Assembly: GCF_016862575.1 (NCBI RefSeq)
Contig: NZ_BONF01000037.1
Coordinates: 1-62,797 of the forward strand
Length of the DNA: 62,797 nucleotides
Direction of reading: 5' to 3'
Origin: Catellatospora bangladeshensis
Lineage (GTDB): Bacteria; Actinomycetota; Actinomycetes; Mycobacteriales; Micromonosporaceae
The notes under the pieces were generated by a model. That model was not told where the DNA came from. It made no database searches and saw only the letters and a list, made by a program, of their open reading frames with translations. Positions 51,298 to 59,621 of the stretch are shown here, piece after piece (position 1 is the first letter of the stretch; every line of letters begins with the position of its first letter). The translations under genes were made by a program, and so were the position numbers.

Positions 51298-52010
51298 CCG
51301 CCACCCGTACGGTCCTGGTCCGGGGGCTGCGGCGCGGCTTCGGGGCCCGGACGGTGCTGGACGGCCTGGACCTGGAGATCGGCGCGGGCGAGTTCACGGC
51401 CCTGCTGGGCCGCAGCGGCTCGGGCAAGAGCACCCTGCTGCGCGCGCTGGCCGGTCTCGATCGGGACGTGGCCGGCTCCGGCCTGGTCGACGTGCCGGAA
51501 CGGTCGTCGGTCGTGTTCCAGGACGCCCGGCTGCTGCCCTGGCAGCGCGTGCTGGACAACGTCGTGCTCGGCCTGACCGGGCCGGACGCGCAGGAGCGCG
51601 GCCGCGCGGCGCTGGCCGAGGTCGGCCTGGCCGGGCGGGAGCGGGCCTGGCCCAACGAGCTGTCCGGCGGCGAGCAGCAGCGGGTCGCGCTGGCCCGCGC
51701 CCTGGTGTCCGAGCCGGACCTGCTGCTGGCCGACGAGCCGTTCGGCGCGCTGGACGCGCTGACCCGGCTGCGGATGCACGAGCTGCTGCGGGAGCTGTGC
51801 ACGCGGCACCGGCCCGCCGTGCTGCTCGTCACGCACGACGTCGACGAGGCCGTCACCCTCGCCGACCGGGTGCTGCTGATCGACGACGGGCGGCTCACCG
51901 TCGACATCGCCATCGACCTGCCCGCGCCGCGCTCGCACCGGCAGCCGCGGTTCCTGGCCTACCGGGAGCAGCTGCTGCGCGCGCTGGGCGTGGACCAGAA
52001 GGAGGACTGA
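51273..52010 (+). CDS. ssuB: Sulfonate ABC transporter ATPase (SsuB-like)
   Basis: A 245-residue ATPase: Walker A GRSGSGKSTLL, Q-loop VVFQDARLLPW, signature LSGGEQQRVALARAL, Walker B LLLADEPFGALD and H-loop VTHDVDEA. It powers SsuA/SsuC uptake. ATG 51273 lies inside the permease gene. Confidence 0.92.
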   Translation: MATHAGGLTATRTVLVRGLRRGFGARTVLDGLDLEIGAGEFTALLGRSGSGKSTLLRALAGLDRDVAGSGLVDVPERSSVVFQDARLLPWQRVLDNVVLGLTGPDAQERGRAALAEVGLAGRERAWPNELSGGEQQRVALARALVSEPDLLLADEPFGALDALTRLRMHELLRELCTRHRPAVLLVTHDVDEAVTLADRVLLIDDGRLTVDIAIDLPAPRSHRQPRFLAYREQLLRALGVDQKED

Positions 52011-52013
52011 ACG

Positions 52014-53339
52014 ATGCTGCACCTCAACGCGTTCCTGATGGGCGTCGGCCACCACGAGGCCGCCTGGCGCCTGCCCGAGAGCGACCCGTTCGCGCAGACC
52101 GACGTGGCGCACTTCCAGCGGCTGGCCCGCATCGCCGAGCGCGGCAAGCTGGACTCGCTGTTCCTGGCCGACAGCCCGGTGCTGTGGAACAGCATCGGCC
52201 GGCGGCCGTCCGGCACGCTGGAGCCGACCGTGCTGCTCACCGCGCTGGCCGCGGTGACCGAGCACATCGGGCTGATCGCGACCGCGTCGACGACGTACAA
52301 CGAGCCGTTCAACCTGGCCCGGCGGTTCGCCTCGCTGGACCACATCAGCGGCGGCCGGGCCGGGTGGAACATCGTCACCACGGCCGGGGTCGACGCGGCC
52401 CGCAACTTCAACCTCGACGAGCTGCCCGCCCACCGCGACCGCTACGAGCGGGCCGCCGAGTTCGTCGAGCTGTCGCTGAAGCTGTGGGACAGCTGGGACG
52501 ACGACGCGCCGCTGGGCGACAAAGAGGCCGGCCGCTGGGGCGACGACGACCTGCTCTACCCCACCGAGCACACCGGGCGGCACTTCCGGGTCGCCGGGCC
52601 GCTCAACGTGCCGCGCTCGCCGCAGGGATACCCTCTGCTGGTTCAGGCCGGGTCGTCGGAGGACGGCAAGGAGCTGGCCGCCCGATATGCCGAGGCGGTG
52701 TTCACGGCCCAGCAGACGCTGGCCGAGGCGCAGGCGTTCTACCGCGACCTCAAGCAGCGCGCCGCGCAGGCGGGCCGCGACCCGGACACCGTCAAGATCC
52801 TGCCGGGCATCGTGCCCGCGATCGGGTCCACCGAGGCCGAAGCGCTGGCGCTGGAGGCCGAGCTGGACCGGCTCATCCGGCCGGAGTACGCGCGCAAGCA
52901 GCTCGCCACCACCCTGCGGGTCGACCCCGAGGTCCTCGACCTGGACCGCGAGCTGCCCGCGGACCTGCCCAGCGAGGACGAGATCGAGGGCGCCAAGAGC
53001 CGCTACACGCTCATCGTCACGCTGGCCCGGCGGGAGCGGCTCACCGTACGGCAGCTCATCGGCCGGCTCGGCGGCGGGCGCGGGCACCGCACCTTCGCGG
53101 GCACCCCGGAGCAGGTCGCCGACGCGATCGAGGAGTGGTACCGCAGCGGCGCGGCGGACGGGTTCAACATCATGCCGCCGGTGCTGCCCTCGGGGCTGGA
53201 GACGTTCGTCGACCACGTGGTGCCGATCCTGCAGCGCCGCGGGCTGTTCCGCACCGAGTACACCGGCACCACGCTGCGCGAGCACTACGGCCTGCCCCGC
53301 CCGGCCAACCAGTTCACCCGGCAGCCCGCGGCTGTCTGA
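52014..53339 (+). CDS. NtaA/DmoA-type LLM monooxygenase
   Basis: A 441-residue FMN-dependent monooxygenase of the NtaA/SnaA/DszA/SoxA group (MLHLNAFLMGVGHHEAAW start, NIVTTAGVDAARNF, FEG-lacking variant ending GLPRPANQF). These cleave C-S or C-N bonds, for example dimethyl sulfide or sulfone oxidation. In this operon it probably breaks down an imported organosulfur compound. ATG 52014 follows the ssuB stop by 3 bases. Confidence 0.85.
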   Translation: MLHLNAFLMGVGHHEAAWRLPESDPFAQTDVAHFQRLARIAERGKLDSLFLADSPVLWNSIGRRPSGTLEPTVLLTALAAVTEHIGLIATASTTYNEPFNLARRFASLDHISGGRAGWNIVTTAGVDAARNFNLDELPAHRDRYERAAEFVELSLKLWDSWDDDAPLGDKEAGRWGDDDLLYPTEHTGRHFRVAGPLNVPRSPQGYPLLVQAGSSEDGKELAARYAEAVFTAQQTLAEAQAFYRDLKQRAAQAGRDPDTVKILPGIVPAIGSTEAEALALEAELDRLIRPEYARKQLATTLRVDPEVLDLDRELPADLPSEDEIEGAKSRYTLIVTLARRERLTVRQLIGRLGGGRGHRTFAGTPEQVADAIEEWYRSGAADGFNIMPPVLPSGLETFVDHVVPILQRRGLFRTEYTGTTLREHYGLPRPANQFTRQPAAV

Positions 53340-53362
53340 CCACTTCGGAGAGGACGACACAC

Positions 53363-54421
53363 ATGGTCGAGCAGAGGCCCTTCGGCCGCACCGGCGAGCA
53401 GATCAGCTCGCTGACCCTGGGCGCGATGAACTTCGGCGCCCGTGCCAACCCCGACCACGAGGACGGCATCCGCATCATCCACCGCGCCCTCGACGAGGGC
53501 ATCACCGCCATCGACACCGCCGACGTGTACTCCCACGGCGAGTCCGAGACGATCGTCGGCAAGGCGCTGGCCGGCGGGCGGCGCGACGACGTCTTCCTGG
53601 CCAGCAAGTTCCACGGCCAGGTGGGCGACAACCCGCGGCACCGCGGCAACTCCCGGCGGTGGATCTTCCAGGCGGTGGAGCACAGCCTGCGCCGGCTGAA
53701 CACCGACTGGATCGACCTCTACCAGGTGCACCGGCCCGAGCCGGACACCGACTTCGACGAGACCCTCGGCGCGCTCACCGACCTGGTCCGCCAGGGCAAG
53801 ATCCGCTACATCGGCACGTCCACGTTCGAGCCGTCGGCGATCGTGGAGGGCCAGTGGATCGCGCAGCGGCGCGGGCGCGAGCGGGTGGTCGCCGAGCAGC
53901 CGCCGTACTCGATCCTGGCCCGCGGTGTCGAGCGGGAGGTGCTCCCGGTCGCGCAGCGCTACGGCCTGGCCGTGATCCCGTGGAGCCCGCTGGCCGGCGG
54001 CTGGCTGTCCGGCCGCTACCACGGCGGCCTCGACACCCCGATCTCGCTGCGCGCCGAGCGTATGCCGGCCCGCTACGACCCCCGGGTGCCCGCCAACGCG
54101 GCCAAGCTCGCCGTAATCGACGAGCTGACCGCGCTGGCCGAGGAGGCCGGGCTGTCGCTGATCCACCTGGCCATCGCGTTCGTGCTCCAGCACCCGGCGG
54201 TCACCTCGGCGATCATCGGGCCGCGCACCCTGGCCCACCTGGAGTCGCAGCTCGGCGCGGCGAAGGTGACGCTGTCGGCCGACGTCCTCGACCGCATCGA
54301 CGCCATCGTCCCGCCCGGCACCACCCTGAACGCGGCCGACGCGGGCTACCAGCCGCCGTCGCTGACCGACCCGGCGCAGCGCCGCCGCGGCGCGGTGGCA
54401 CAGCCGGGCGGTGCCCGATGA
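53363..54421 (+). CDS. Aldo/keto reductase
   Basis: A 352-residue reductase. Catalytic tetrad residues are visible: D (AIDTADVYSHGE), Y in VYSHG, K in FLASKFHG and H in YQVHRPEPD. The NADPH-binding end has SAIIGPRTLAHLESQL. It may reduce the aldehyde left after desulfonation by the monooxygenases. ATG 53363 follows GGAGAGGA. Overlaps the next start by four bases. Confidence 0.88.
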   Translation: MVEQRPFGRTGEQISSLTLGAMNFGARANPDHEDGIRIIHRALDEGITAIDTADVYSHGESETIVGKALAGGRRDDVFLASKFHGQVGDNPRHRGNSRRWIFQAVEHSLRRLNTDWIDLYQVHRPEPDTDFDETLGALTDLVRQGKIRYIGTSTFEPSAIVEGQWIAQRRGRERVVAEQPPYSILARGVEREVLPVAQRYGLAVIPWSPLAGGWLSGRYHGGLDTPISLRAERMPARYDPRVPANAAKLAVIDELTALAEEAGLSLIHLAIAFVLQHPAVTSAIIGPRTLAHLESQLGAAKVTLSADVLDRIDAIVPPGTTLNAADAGYQPPSLTDPAQRRRGAVAQPGGAR

Positions 54422-54948
54422 GCGCGGACGTCGTGGTGCTGGTCGGCAACCCCCGCCCCGGGTCCCGGACCCGGGAGGTCGCCGAAGCCGTCGCCCAGGC
54501 GCTGCTCGACCGGCTGGGCACGCCCCCGGGCGGCGTCGAGGTCCTGGAACTGGGCGAGCTCGTGGGCGTCTCCTTCGGCCCGGAGCCCGCCGTCGGGGCC
54601 AGGTCGGGCCCGGACCCGTTCGCCACGGTGCGCGCGGCGCGGCTGCTCGTCGTCGCGACGCCGGCGTACAAGGGCACGTTCACCGGCCTGCTCAAGGTGT
54701 TCCTGGACCAGTTCGGCCACCGGCAGCTGGACGGCGTCACCGCCGTGCCGCTCGCCGTGGCCGCCACCCCGGAGCACGCCGAGGCGGCGGCGTCGGCGCT
54801 GCGCGACGTGCTCCTCGAGCTGGGTGCGCGGGTCCCGGCGCCGCCGCTGGCCGTGCCGGAGTCGCGGCTGGCCGAGCGGGACGAGTTCGCCGCCGCATGG
54901 GCCGGTCAGCACGCCGGTGCGGTCGCCTACCCCGCCGCGGCGGTGTGA
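54418..54948 (+). CDS. NADPH-dependent FMN reductase (SsuE-like flavodoxin fold)
   Basis: A 176-residue flavodoxin-fold reductase: VVLVGNPRPGSRTREVA is the FMN phosphate loop and VATPAYKGTFTGLLKVFLDQFG the isoalloxazine loop, as in SsuE/MsuE. It is the operon's second flavin reductase, directly before the SsuD-like gene. ATG overlaps the previous stop (ATGA). Confidence 0.88.
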   Translation: MSADVVVLVGNPRPGSRTREVAEAVAQALLDRLGTPPGGVEVLELGELVGVSFGPEPAVGARSGPDPFATVRAARLLVVATPAYKGTFTGLLKVFLDQFGHRQLDGVTAVPLAVAATPEHAEAAASALRDVLLELGARVPAPPLAVPESRLAERDEFAAAWAGQHAGAVAYPAAAV

Positions 54949-54950
54949 CC

Positions 54951-56030
54951 ATGGGCTCCGAGTTCCTCTGGTACATCCCCAACCAGGCCCAACCCGGGCA
55001 CCGGGGCGACGACGTGGTCGCCGGGCACAACAGCCTCGACACGCTCACCGGCCACGCGCGGGCGCTGGAGGAGCACGGCTGGGGCGGGGCGCTGCTCGGC
55101 ACCGGGTGGGGGCGGCCGGACACGTTCACGGTCGCCACCGCGCTGGCCGCGCGGACCACGACGTTCCAGCCGCTGATCGCGATCCGGCCCGGCTACTGGC
55201 GGCCGGCCAACTTCGCCTCCGCCGCGGCGACGCTGGACCACCTGTCCGGCGGCCGGGTGCTCATCAACGTCGTGTCCGGCAAGGACAACCTCGCGGCGTA
55301 CGGCGACGCGGAGGGCGACCAGGCCGACCGGTACGCCCGCACCAAGGAGTTCCTCCAGCTCGTGCGGCGGCTGTGGACGCAGGAGGACGTCACCTTCGAG
55401 GGCGCGCACTTCAGCGTCACCGGGGCGACGGTCGTGCCGCGCCCCGTCGTCCGTGGCGAGCGCAGGCATCCCCGCCTCTACTTCGGGGGCGCCTCGGCGG
55501 CGGCCGAGCGGGTCGCCGCCACCGAGGCCGACGTGCAGCTGTTCTGGGGCGAGCCGCTGGACGGCGTACGGGAACGGATCGAGCGGCTCCGGCAGCTCAG
55601 CGACGAGCTGGGCCGCGAGCACGCGCCGCTGGAGTTCGGCCTGCGCGTCACCACGCTGGTGCGCGACACCACCGAGCAGGCGTGGGCCGACGCCGAGGCC
55701 AAGGTCGCGAAGATGGCCGAGGCGGGCGGCGCTGGTGTCCGGGACGTGAAGTGGCGGGCGGCGGTCGGCCAGCGGCGGCTGCTCGACCTGGCAGCGCGGG
55801 GCGACGTGCTCGACGACAACCTGTACACCGCGCCGGGCCGGTTCGGCGGGGGCGGCGCGGGCACCACCTGGCTGGTCGGGTCGGCCGAGGACGTGGCGCG
55901 CTCGCTGCGCAGGTACCAGGACCTCGGCGTCACCCACTTCGTGCTGTCGGACACCCCTTACCTGCCGGAGATCAGGCGCCAGGGCGAGCAGCTCCTGCCG
56001 CTGCTACGCCAGGAGGCGCTGGTGTCCTGA
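54951..56030 (+). CDS. ssuD: Alkanesulfonate monooxygenase (SsuD-like LLM)
   Basis: A 359-residue FMNH2-dependent sulfonatase. FLWYIPNQAQ, QPLIAIRPGYWRPANFASAAATLDHLSGGRVLINVVSG and RLYFGGASAAAERVAA match SsuD-type enzymes that release sulfite and an aldehyde. ATG 54951 follows the FMN reductase stop by 2 bases. It completes the pathway. Confidence 0.88.
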   Translation: MGSEFLWYIPNQAQPGHRGDDVVAGHNSLDTLTGHARALEEHGWGGALLGTGWGRPDTFTVATALAARTTTFQPLIAIRPGYWRPANFASAAATLDHLSGGRVLINVVSGKDNLAAYGDAEGDQADRYARTKEFLQLVRRLWTQEDVTFEGAHFSVTGATVVPRPVVRGERRHPRLYFGGASAAAERVAATEADVQLFWGEPLDGVRERIERLRQLSDELGREHAPLEFGLRVTTLVRDTTEQAWADAEAKVAKMAEAGGAGVRDVKWRAAVGQRRLLDLAARGDVLDDNLYTAPGRFGGGGAGTTWLVGSAEDVARSLRRYQDLGVTHFVLSDTPYLPEIRRQGEQLLPLLRQEALVS

Positions 56031-56041
56031 TCGGCGGCAGG

Positions 56042-56091
56042 CGCCGGGGCCGCGCGGTGCACGTCAGCTCGTGCACAGCGCGGCCCCGGCG
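56042..56091. terminator. Strong bidirectional terminator
   Basis: A 14-bp perfect stem (56042-56055 with 56078-56091) carries a nested GTGCACG/CGTGCAC stem. It overlaps the last codons of the facing EamA gene and ends the sulfonate operon. Confidence 0.8.
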
Positions 56092-56972
56092 TCGTCCCGG
56101 GCGGGCCGCAGGCGAGCGAGCAGGCGGGCCGCGACGGGCTGCCCGACCACGATGCCGGTGAACACCAGGGCCAGGCCCGCAAGCTGGTGTGCCGCCAGGG
56201 CCTCACCGGCTACGGCAGCGCCCAGCAGCACCCCTGTCATCGGATTGAGCAGGCCGATGAGCCCGACCGTGCCGGCGCTCAGGTGCCGCAGGCCGGCGAA
56301 CCAGGCCGCGAAGGCCAGCGCGGTCGCCACGATGCTGACGTAACCGAACCCGGCGAGCGCGGCTGCGTCCAGCACGGGCGGCGCGCCCTCCACCGCGACG
56401 GCGGCGGGCAGCAGCAACGCGCCCCCGGCGAGCAGCTGCCAGGCGGTCAGCGAGAACACGTCGACGTCGGCGCTCCACTTCTTGGCGAGCACGTAGCCGA
56501 GGGAGGACATCGCCATGGCGGCGCCGGAGGCGAGCACGCCCCGCGGCGCGACCGTGCCGCCGCCGTCGAGCAGCATGAGGCATACGCCGCCGATGCCGAG
56601 CACGGCCCCGGCCAGCTGCGCGGCGGCCGGGCGCGCGGAGAGCGCGGCCCAGGCGATGAGCATCATCGCGACCGGCGACGTCGCCATGATCGTCGAGGCG
56701 ACACTGGTCGGCAGCGTCTGCGCGGCCAGGTAGACCAGGGCGAAGAACGCGCCCATGTTCAGCGTGCCGAGCACCAGCGACCGCCACCACCACGCGCCAC
56801 GGGGCAGCCGGCGCCGCACGAGCAGGAGCAGCAGTCCGGCCGGCAGCGCCCGGATGGCCGCACCGTAGAACGGGTAGTCCGGCGGCAGGAACCGGTGGGT
56901 GACGAAATAGGTGGAGCCCCAGGCGACCGGTGCGACAGCGCTGACCGCGATCCAGCGGAGTTTACCTTCCAT
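56064..56972 (-). CDS. EamA/DMT-superfamily transporter
   Basis: A 302-residue permease with ten predicted helices in two EamA repeats (VAPVAWGSTYFVTHRFLPPDYPF opens repeat 1). ATG 56972 lies inside the first palindrome of a duplicated operator. An in-frame ATG at 56993, in the second copy, would add MEGKLAS. It is divergent from and likely repressed by the MarR gene. Substrate unknown; often amino acids or drugs. Confidence 0.82.
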   Translation of the reverse strand: MEGKLRWIAVSAVAPVAWGSTYFVTHRFLPPDYPFYGAAIRALPAGLLLLLVRRRLPRGAWWWRSLVLGTLNMGAFFALVYLAAQTLPTSVASTIMATSPVAMMLIAWAALSARPAAAQLAGAVLGIGGVCLMLLDGGGTVAPRGVLASGAAMAMSSLGYVLAKKWSADVDVFSLTAWQLLAGGALLLPAAVAVEGAPPVLDAAALAGFGYVSIVATALAFAAWFAGLRHLSAGTVGLIGLLNPMTGVLLGAAVAGEALAAHQLAGLALVFTGIVVGQPVAARLLARLRPARDDAGAALCTS

Positions 56973-57005
56973 GGAAGCTAGTTTACCTTCCATGGAAGGT
57001 ATATT
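56960..57005. promoter_or_regulatory. Duplicated MarR operator and divergent promoters
   Basis: Two 21-base direct copies (56960-56980 and 56981-57001) each contain TACCTTCCATGGAAG; the second extends to the perfect palindrome ACCTTCCATGGAAGGT. TATATT (57000-57005) is a -10 for the plus-strand MarR gene, 6 bases before its GTG. Confidence 0.7.
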
Positions 57006-57011
57006 GACAAG

Positions 57012-57542
57012 GTGACCGCACCACTCGACCACGTCGCGCGCATCCAGCAGGCATGGAGCCGCGAGCGCCCCGACCTCGACGTCAGCCCACAGGCCGTGAT
57101 CGGGCGGCTGCACCGCCTCGCCGGGCACCTCACCGAGGAGCTGCGCGTCGTCTACCGCCGCTACGGGCTCGGCGAGGGCGAGTTCGACGTCCTGGCCACC
57201 CTGCGCCGCGCGGGGCCGCCGTTCGAGCGCGCTCCCGGCGAGCTGGCCGCGTTCACCATGGTCACCACCGGCGCCATGACCAAGCGCATCGACCGGCTGG
57301 AGCTCGGCGGCCTGGTCACCCGCCGGCCCAGCGGCACCGACGGCCGGGGCCGGGTCGTCGCGCTCACCGACGCGGGCCGGGAACTGATCGACCAGGCGTT
57401 CACCGAGCACATGCGCAACGAGCGCCGCCTGCTCGACCTGCTCACCCCCGACGACGCCGCCCGCCTCGAAGCCCTGCTCACCACCTGGCTGGCCTGCTTC
57501 GAGACGCCGCTGCCGGCCGAGGGCCGCGACCTAGGCGCCTGA
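57012..57542 (+). CDS. MarR-family regulator
   Basis: A 176-residue winged-helix protein: LGEGEFDVLATLRRAG, FTMVTTGAMTKRIDRLELGGLV (recognition helix) and GTDGRGRVVALTDAG (wing). GTG 57012 lies 6 bases after TATATT, so the transcript is probably leaderless. It should bind the duplicated palindrome at its own promoter and repress the divergent EamA gene. Confidence 0.88.
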   Translation: MTAPLDHVARIQQAWSRERPDLDVSPQAVIGRLHRLAGHLTEELRVVYRRYGLGEGEFDVLATLRRAGPPFERAPGELAAFTMVTTGAMTKRIDRLELGGLVTRRPSGTDGRGRVVALTDAGRELIDQAFTEHMRNERRLLDLLTPDDAARLEALLTTWLACFETPLPAEGRDLGA

Positions 57543-57661
57543 GCCCCGCGCCGCCGGCGGAGCTCGGGTATGGACGGACGGCGATCAACGCCGTACCTTC
57601 GTGGCGGAAGATCGTGCGGCGACGATCGGTGCCCTGCCCTGCCCACACCATGGAGCGCACG

Positions 57662-58315
57662 ATGTCGCGGAAGACCGGCAAGCCGACGTACACCAAACCC
57701 ACGGGCCCGTCCGGGACCGGCCGGCTGCTCGGAACAATAGGCGGGCTCGTCGCGGCGCTGCTGGTGGGTGTGCTCATCGGCACGCTGACCGCGCAGCCGA
57801 GCGGCACCGACGCCGCCGTGGCCGAGCTGCGCCGCCAGGAGGCGGCCCGCGACACCGCCCAGATCACCGAGCTGACCACGCGGGCGCGGGCCACCGCCAC
57901 AGCGATCACCCCCGTCATCGAGGGCCTCGCCGGGACCGGGGAGGTCGGCGACGCCCAGCTGGCGCAGTGGCGGCAGGCCGTCGGCGCCGAGGTCGCCTAC
58001 TACGCCAAGACCGTGTCCGGAACGACCGCGACCAACGTCGCCCGCGGTGCGCTGCGCAACGCGGTGGAGCAGCTGGCCGCCGCCGTGGAGACCTCCGCCG
58101 CCGCCCGCGCCCTGCCCGCGCCGTCACGGCAGCTGGTCCTGGCCGCCGCGTCCCGGCAGCGTGAGCTGGCCGTGATGGCCTGGTCGGTGGCCGCCACCCA
58201 GCTCGACCAGATCAACGTGGACGCCGGGCACGGACACCAGCACGTCTACCTGGAAATCGCCGGGATCAGCGGGCTGATGGCGGGCGACAGCCTGCCGGAG
58301 GGCACCGGGCACTGA
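57662..58315 (+). CDS. Membrane-anchored hypothetical protein
   Basis: A 217-residue protein. A basic N-terminus and one hydrophobic segment (about 22-45) are followed by a long helical extracytoplasmic domain (AELRRQEAARDTAQITELTTRARATA) and a C-terminal HGHQHVYLEIAG with three His. ATG 57662 has GGAG 6 bases upstream. The end overlaps the facing gene by 50 bases. No family recognised. Confidence 0.6.
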   Translation: MSRKTGKPTYTKPTGPSGTGRLLGTIGGLVAALLVGVLIGTLTAQPSGTDAAVAELRRQEAARDTAQITELTTRARATATAITPVIEGLAGTGEVGDAQLAQWRQAVGAEVAYYAKTVSGTTATNVARGALRNAVEQLAAAVETSAAARALPAPSRQLVLAAASRQRELAVMAWSVAATQLDQINVDAGHGHQHVYLEIAGISGLMAGDSLPEGTGH

Positions 58316-59210
58316 CCGGCCGGGACGCGGTGAGCCAGGCCAGGGCGCGGGGCAGCGGACCGGCCGGCGGCGCCCAGACGTGCCGGTCGGCGTAGGCCCA
58401 CGCGTAGACGGGGTTGCCGTCGCGCACGAGTTCGCACAGCTCCGGCTGCGTCAGCTCGCGGGCTGACCACTCGTACAGCGACTGCAGCCGGGGCTGGATA
58501 ACGCCGTAGTCGAGCAGGCGGCCCAGCCGGTGCTCGTGAGCCAGGTAGGCGCGGACCTCGGCCCGGGGCGGGTAGCGGTCCGGCAGCACCCGCCCCAGCG
58601 ACAGGTAGAAGCCGGTCATGCCCAGTCGCGGATCCCCGAGCAGCCGGCCCAGCGGCGCGAGCCTGCCCAGCGCGAGCCTGGGCGCGGCCACCAGCGCGTG
58701 CGCGTACAGCACCCGCAGCAGCACCACGTTGAGGAAGAACCGCTCGGGCAGCGGCTCGCGCGCGGCCAGGTCCCGATGCGCCAGGTACGCCGAGACGATG
58801 CTCGCGTTGTGGGCGCGATACCAGTTCCGCGCCGTCGGGGCGGCGACGAAGCCGTCCCACAGCCGGACCGCGGGCGACGAGGGCTTCCCCGTCATGCCGC
58901 CTGCCCGCGCCACGGCCTCGCAGCCGTCGCGCAGCAGCCGGTCGTTGACGGCCCGCCACCAGGGGCTGCCGGGCGGCCGCGCGGCAGGCGGGTTCAGTAC
59001 GCCCCGGCCGAGCTGCCAGCGCATGAACGACAGCGCCGCGCGCCGGTACGGCAGGTGCCGCGGCGCGCGGCCCCACGGGCCCCGGTAGGTGCGGTCGAGC
59101 AGCGCGATCCGCTGCGCCGGGCTGTCCCGCACCCCCGCGACCTGCGCCGCGGCCCACTCCGCGGCGGGCGCGGGCCGCAGCGCGGTCCGGTCAGGACGGT
59201 CGAGGCGCAC
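58266..59210 (-). CDS. Oxygenase-MpaB-like or unknown helical protein
   Basis: A 314-residue mostly helical protein. RTYRGPWGRAPRHLPYRRAALSFMRWQLGRG and PWWRAVNDRLLRDGCEAV are distinctive. Arg and His-containing helices recall MpaB/latex-clearing relatives only loosely. GTG 59210 overlaps the upstream cupin stop by 20 bases. The function is not assigned. Confidence 0.55.
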   Translation of the reverse strand: MRLDRPDRTALRPAPAAEWAAAQVAGVRDSPAQRIALLDRTYRGPWGRAPRHLPYRRAALSFMRWQLGRGVLNPPAARPPGSPWWRAVNDRLLRDGCEAVARAGGMTGKPSSPAVRLWDGFVAAPTARNWYRAHNASIVSAYLAHRDLAAREPLPERFFLNVVLLRVLYAHALVAAPRLALGRLAPLGRLLGDPRLGMTGFYLSLGRVLPDRYPPRAEVRAYLAHEHRLGRLLDYGVIQPRLQSLYEWSARELTQPELCELVRDGNPVYAWAYADRHVWAPPAGPLPRALAWLTASRPVSARCPPAGCRPPSAR

Positions 59211-59607
59211 GCCTGTCCCTGCGCTGGACCAGCTCCTCCTCGTCGACCAGGGTGAGCATCGGCTTGCCCGGCTCGCACAGCATGGTGACCGTGAAGCGCA
59301 GGCGTACGTCGTCACGGTGGTTGCCGTCCTGGTAGTGGATGACGTCGCCGCCCGGCTCCCAGAACGCCTCCCCGGCGCGGACCACCCGCTCAGGCTCGCC
59401 CTCCACCTCCAGCAGCATCTCGCCCTCGATCACGTACCCGAACGCCGGGCCGGAGTGCCGGTGCGGCGGCGTACCCGGATCGCCCGGGGGGTACTCGATC
59501 ACGACGGTCATCACGTGCGCGCCCGCCGGGATGAACGGCGGCTGCGCCTCCTGCAGCGTGGTGAGCGCGGTCTGCCATGCGTTCGAGCGCGGCTTGTCGT
59601 CGGACAT
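59191..59607 (-). CDS. Cupin-domain protein
   Basis: A 138-residue single-domain cupin. Motif 1 is TPPHRHSGPAFGYVIEGEM (His, His, Glu ligands likely) and motif 2 EAFWEPGGDVIHYQDGNH. It lies between the helical gene and the haem peroxidase gene. Metal-binding; the role could be a dioxygenase or regulator. Confidence 0.82.
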   Translation of the reverse strand: MSDDKPRSNAWQTALTTLQEAQPPFIPAGAHVMTVVIEYPPGDPGTPPHRHSGPAFGYVIEGEMLLEVEGEPERVVRAGEAFWEPGGDVIHYQDGNHRDDVRLRFTVTMLCEPGKPMLTLVDEEELVQRRDRRAPRPS

Positions 59608-59621
59608 GAGCGACCCCTCCG

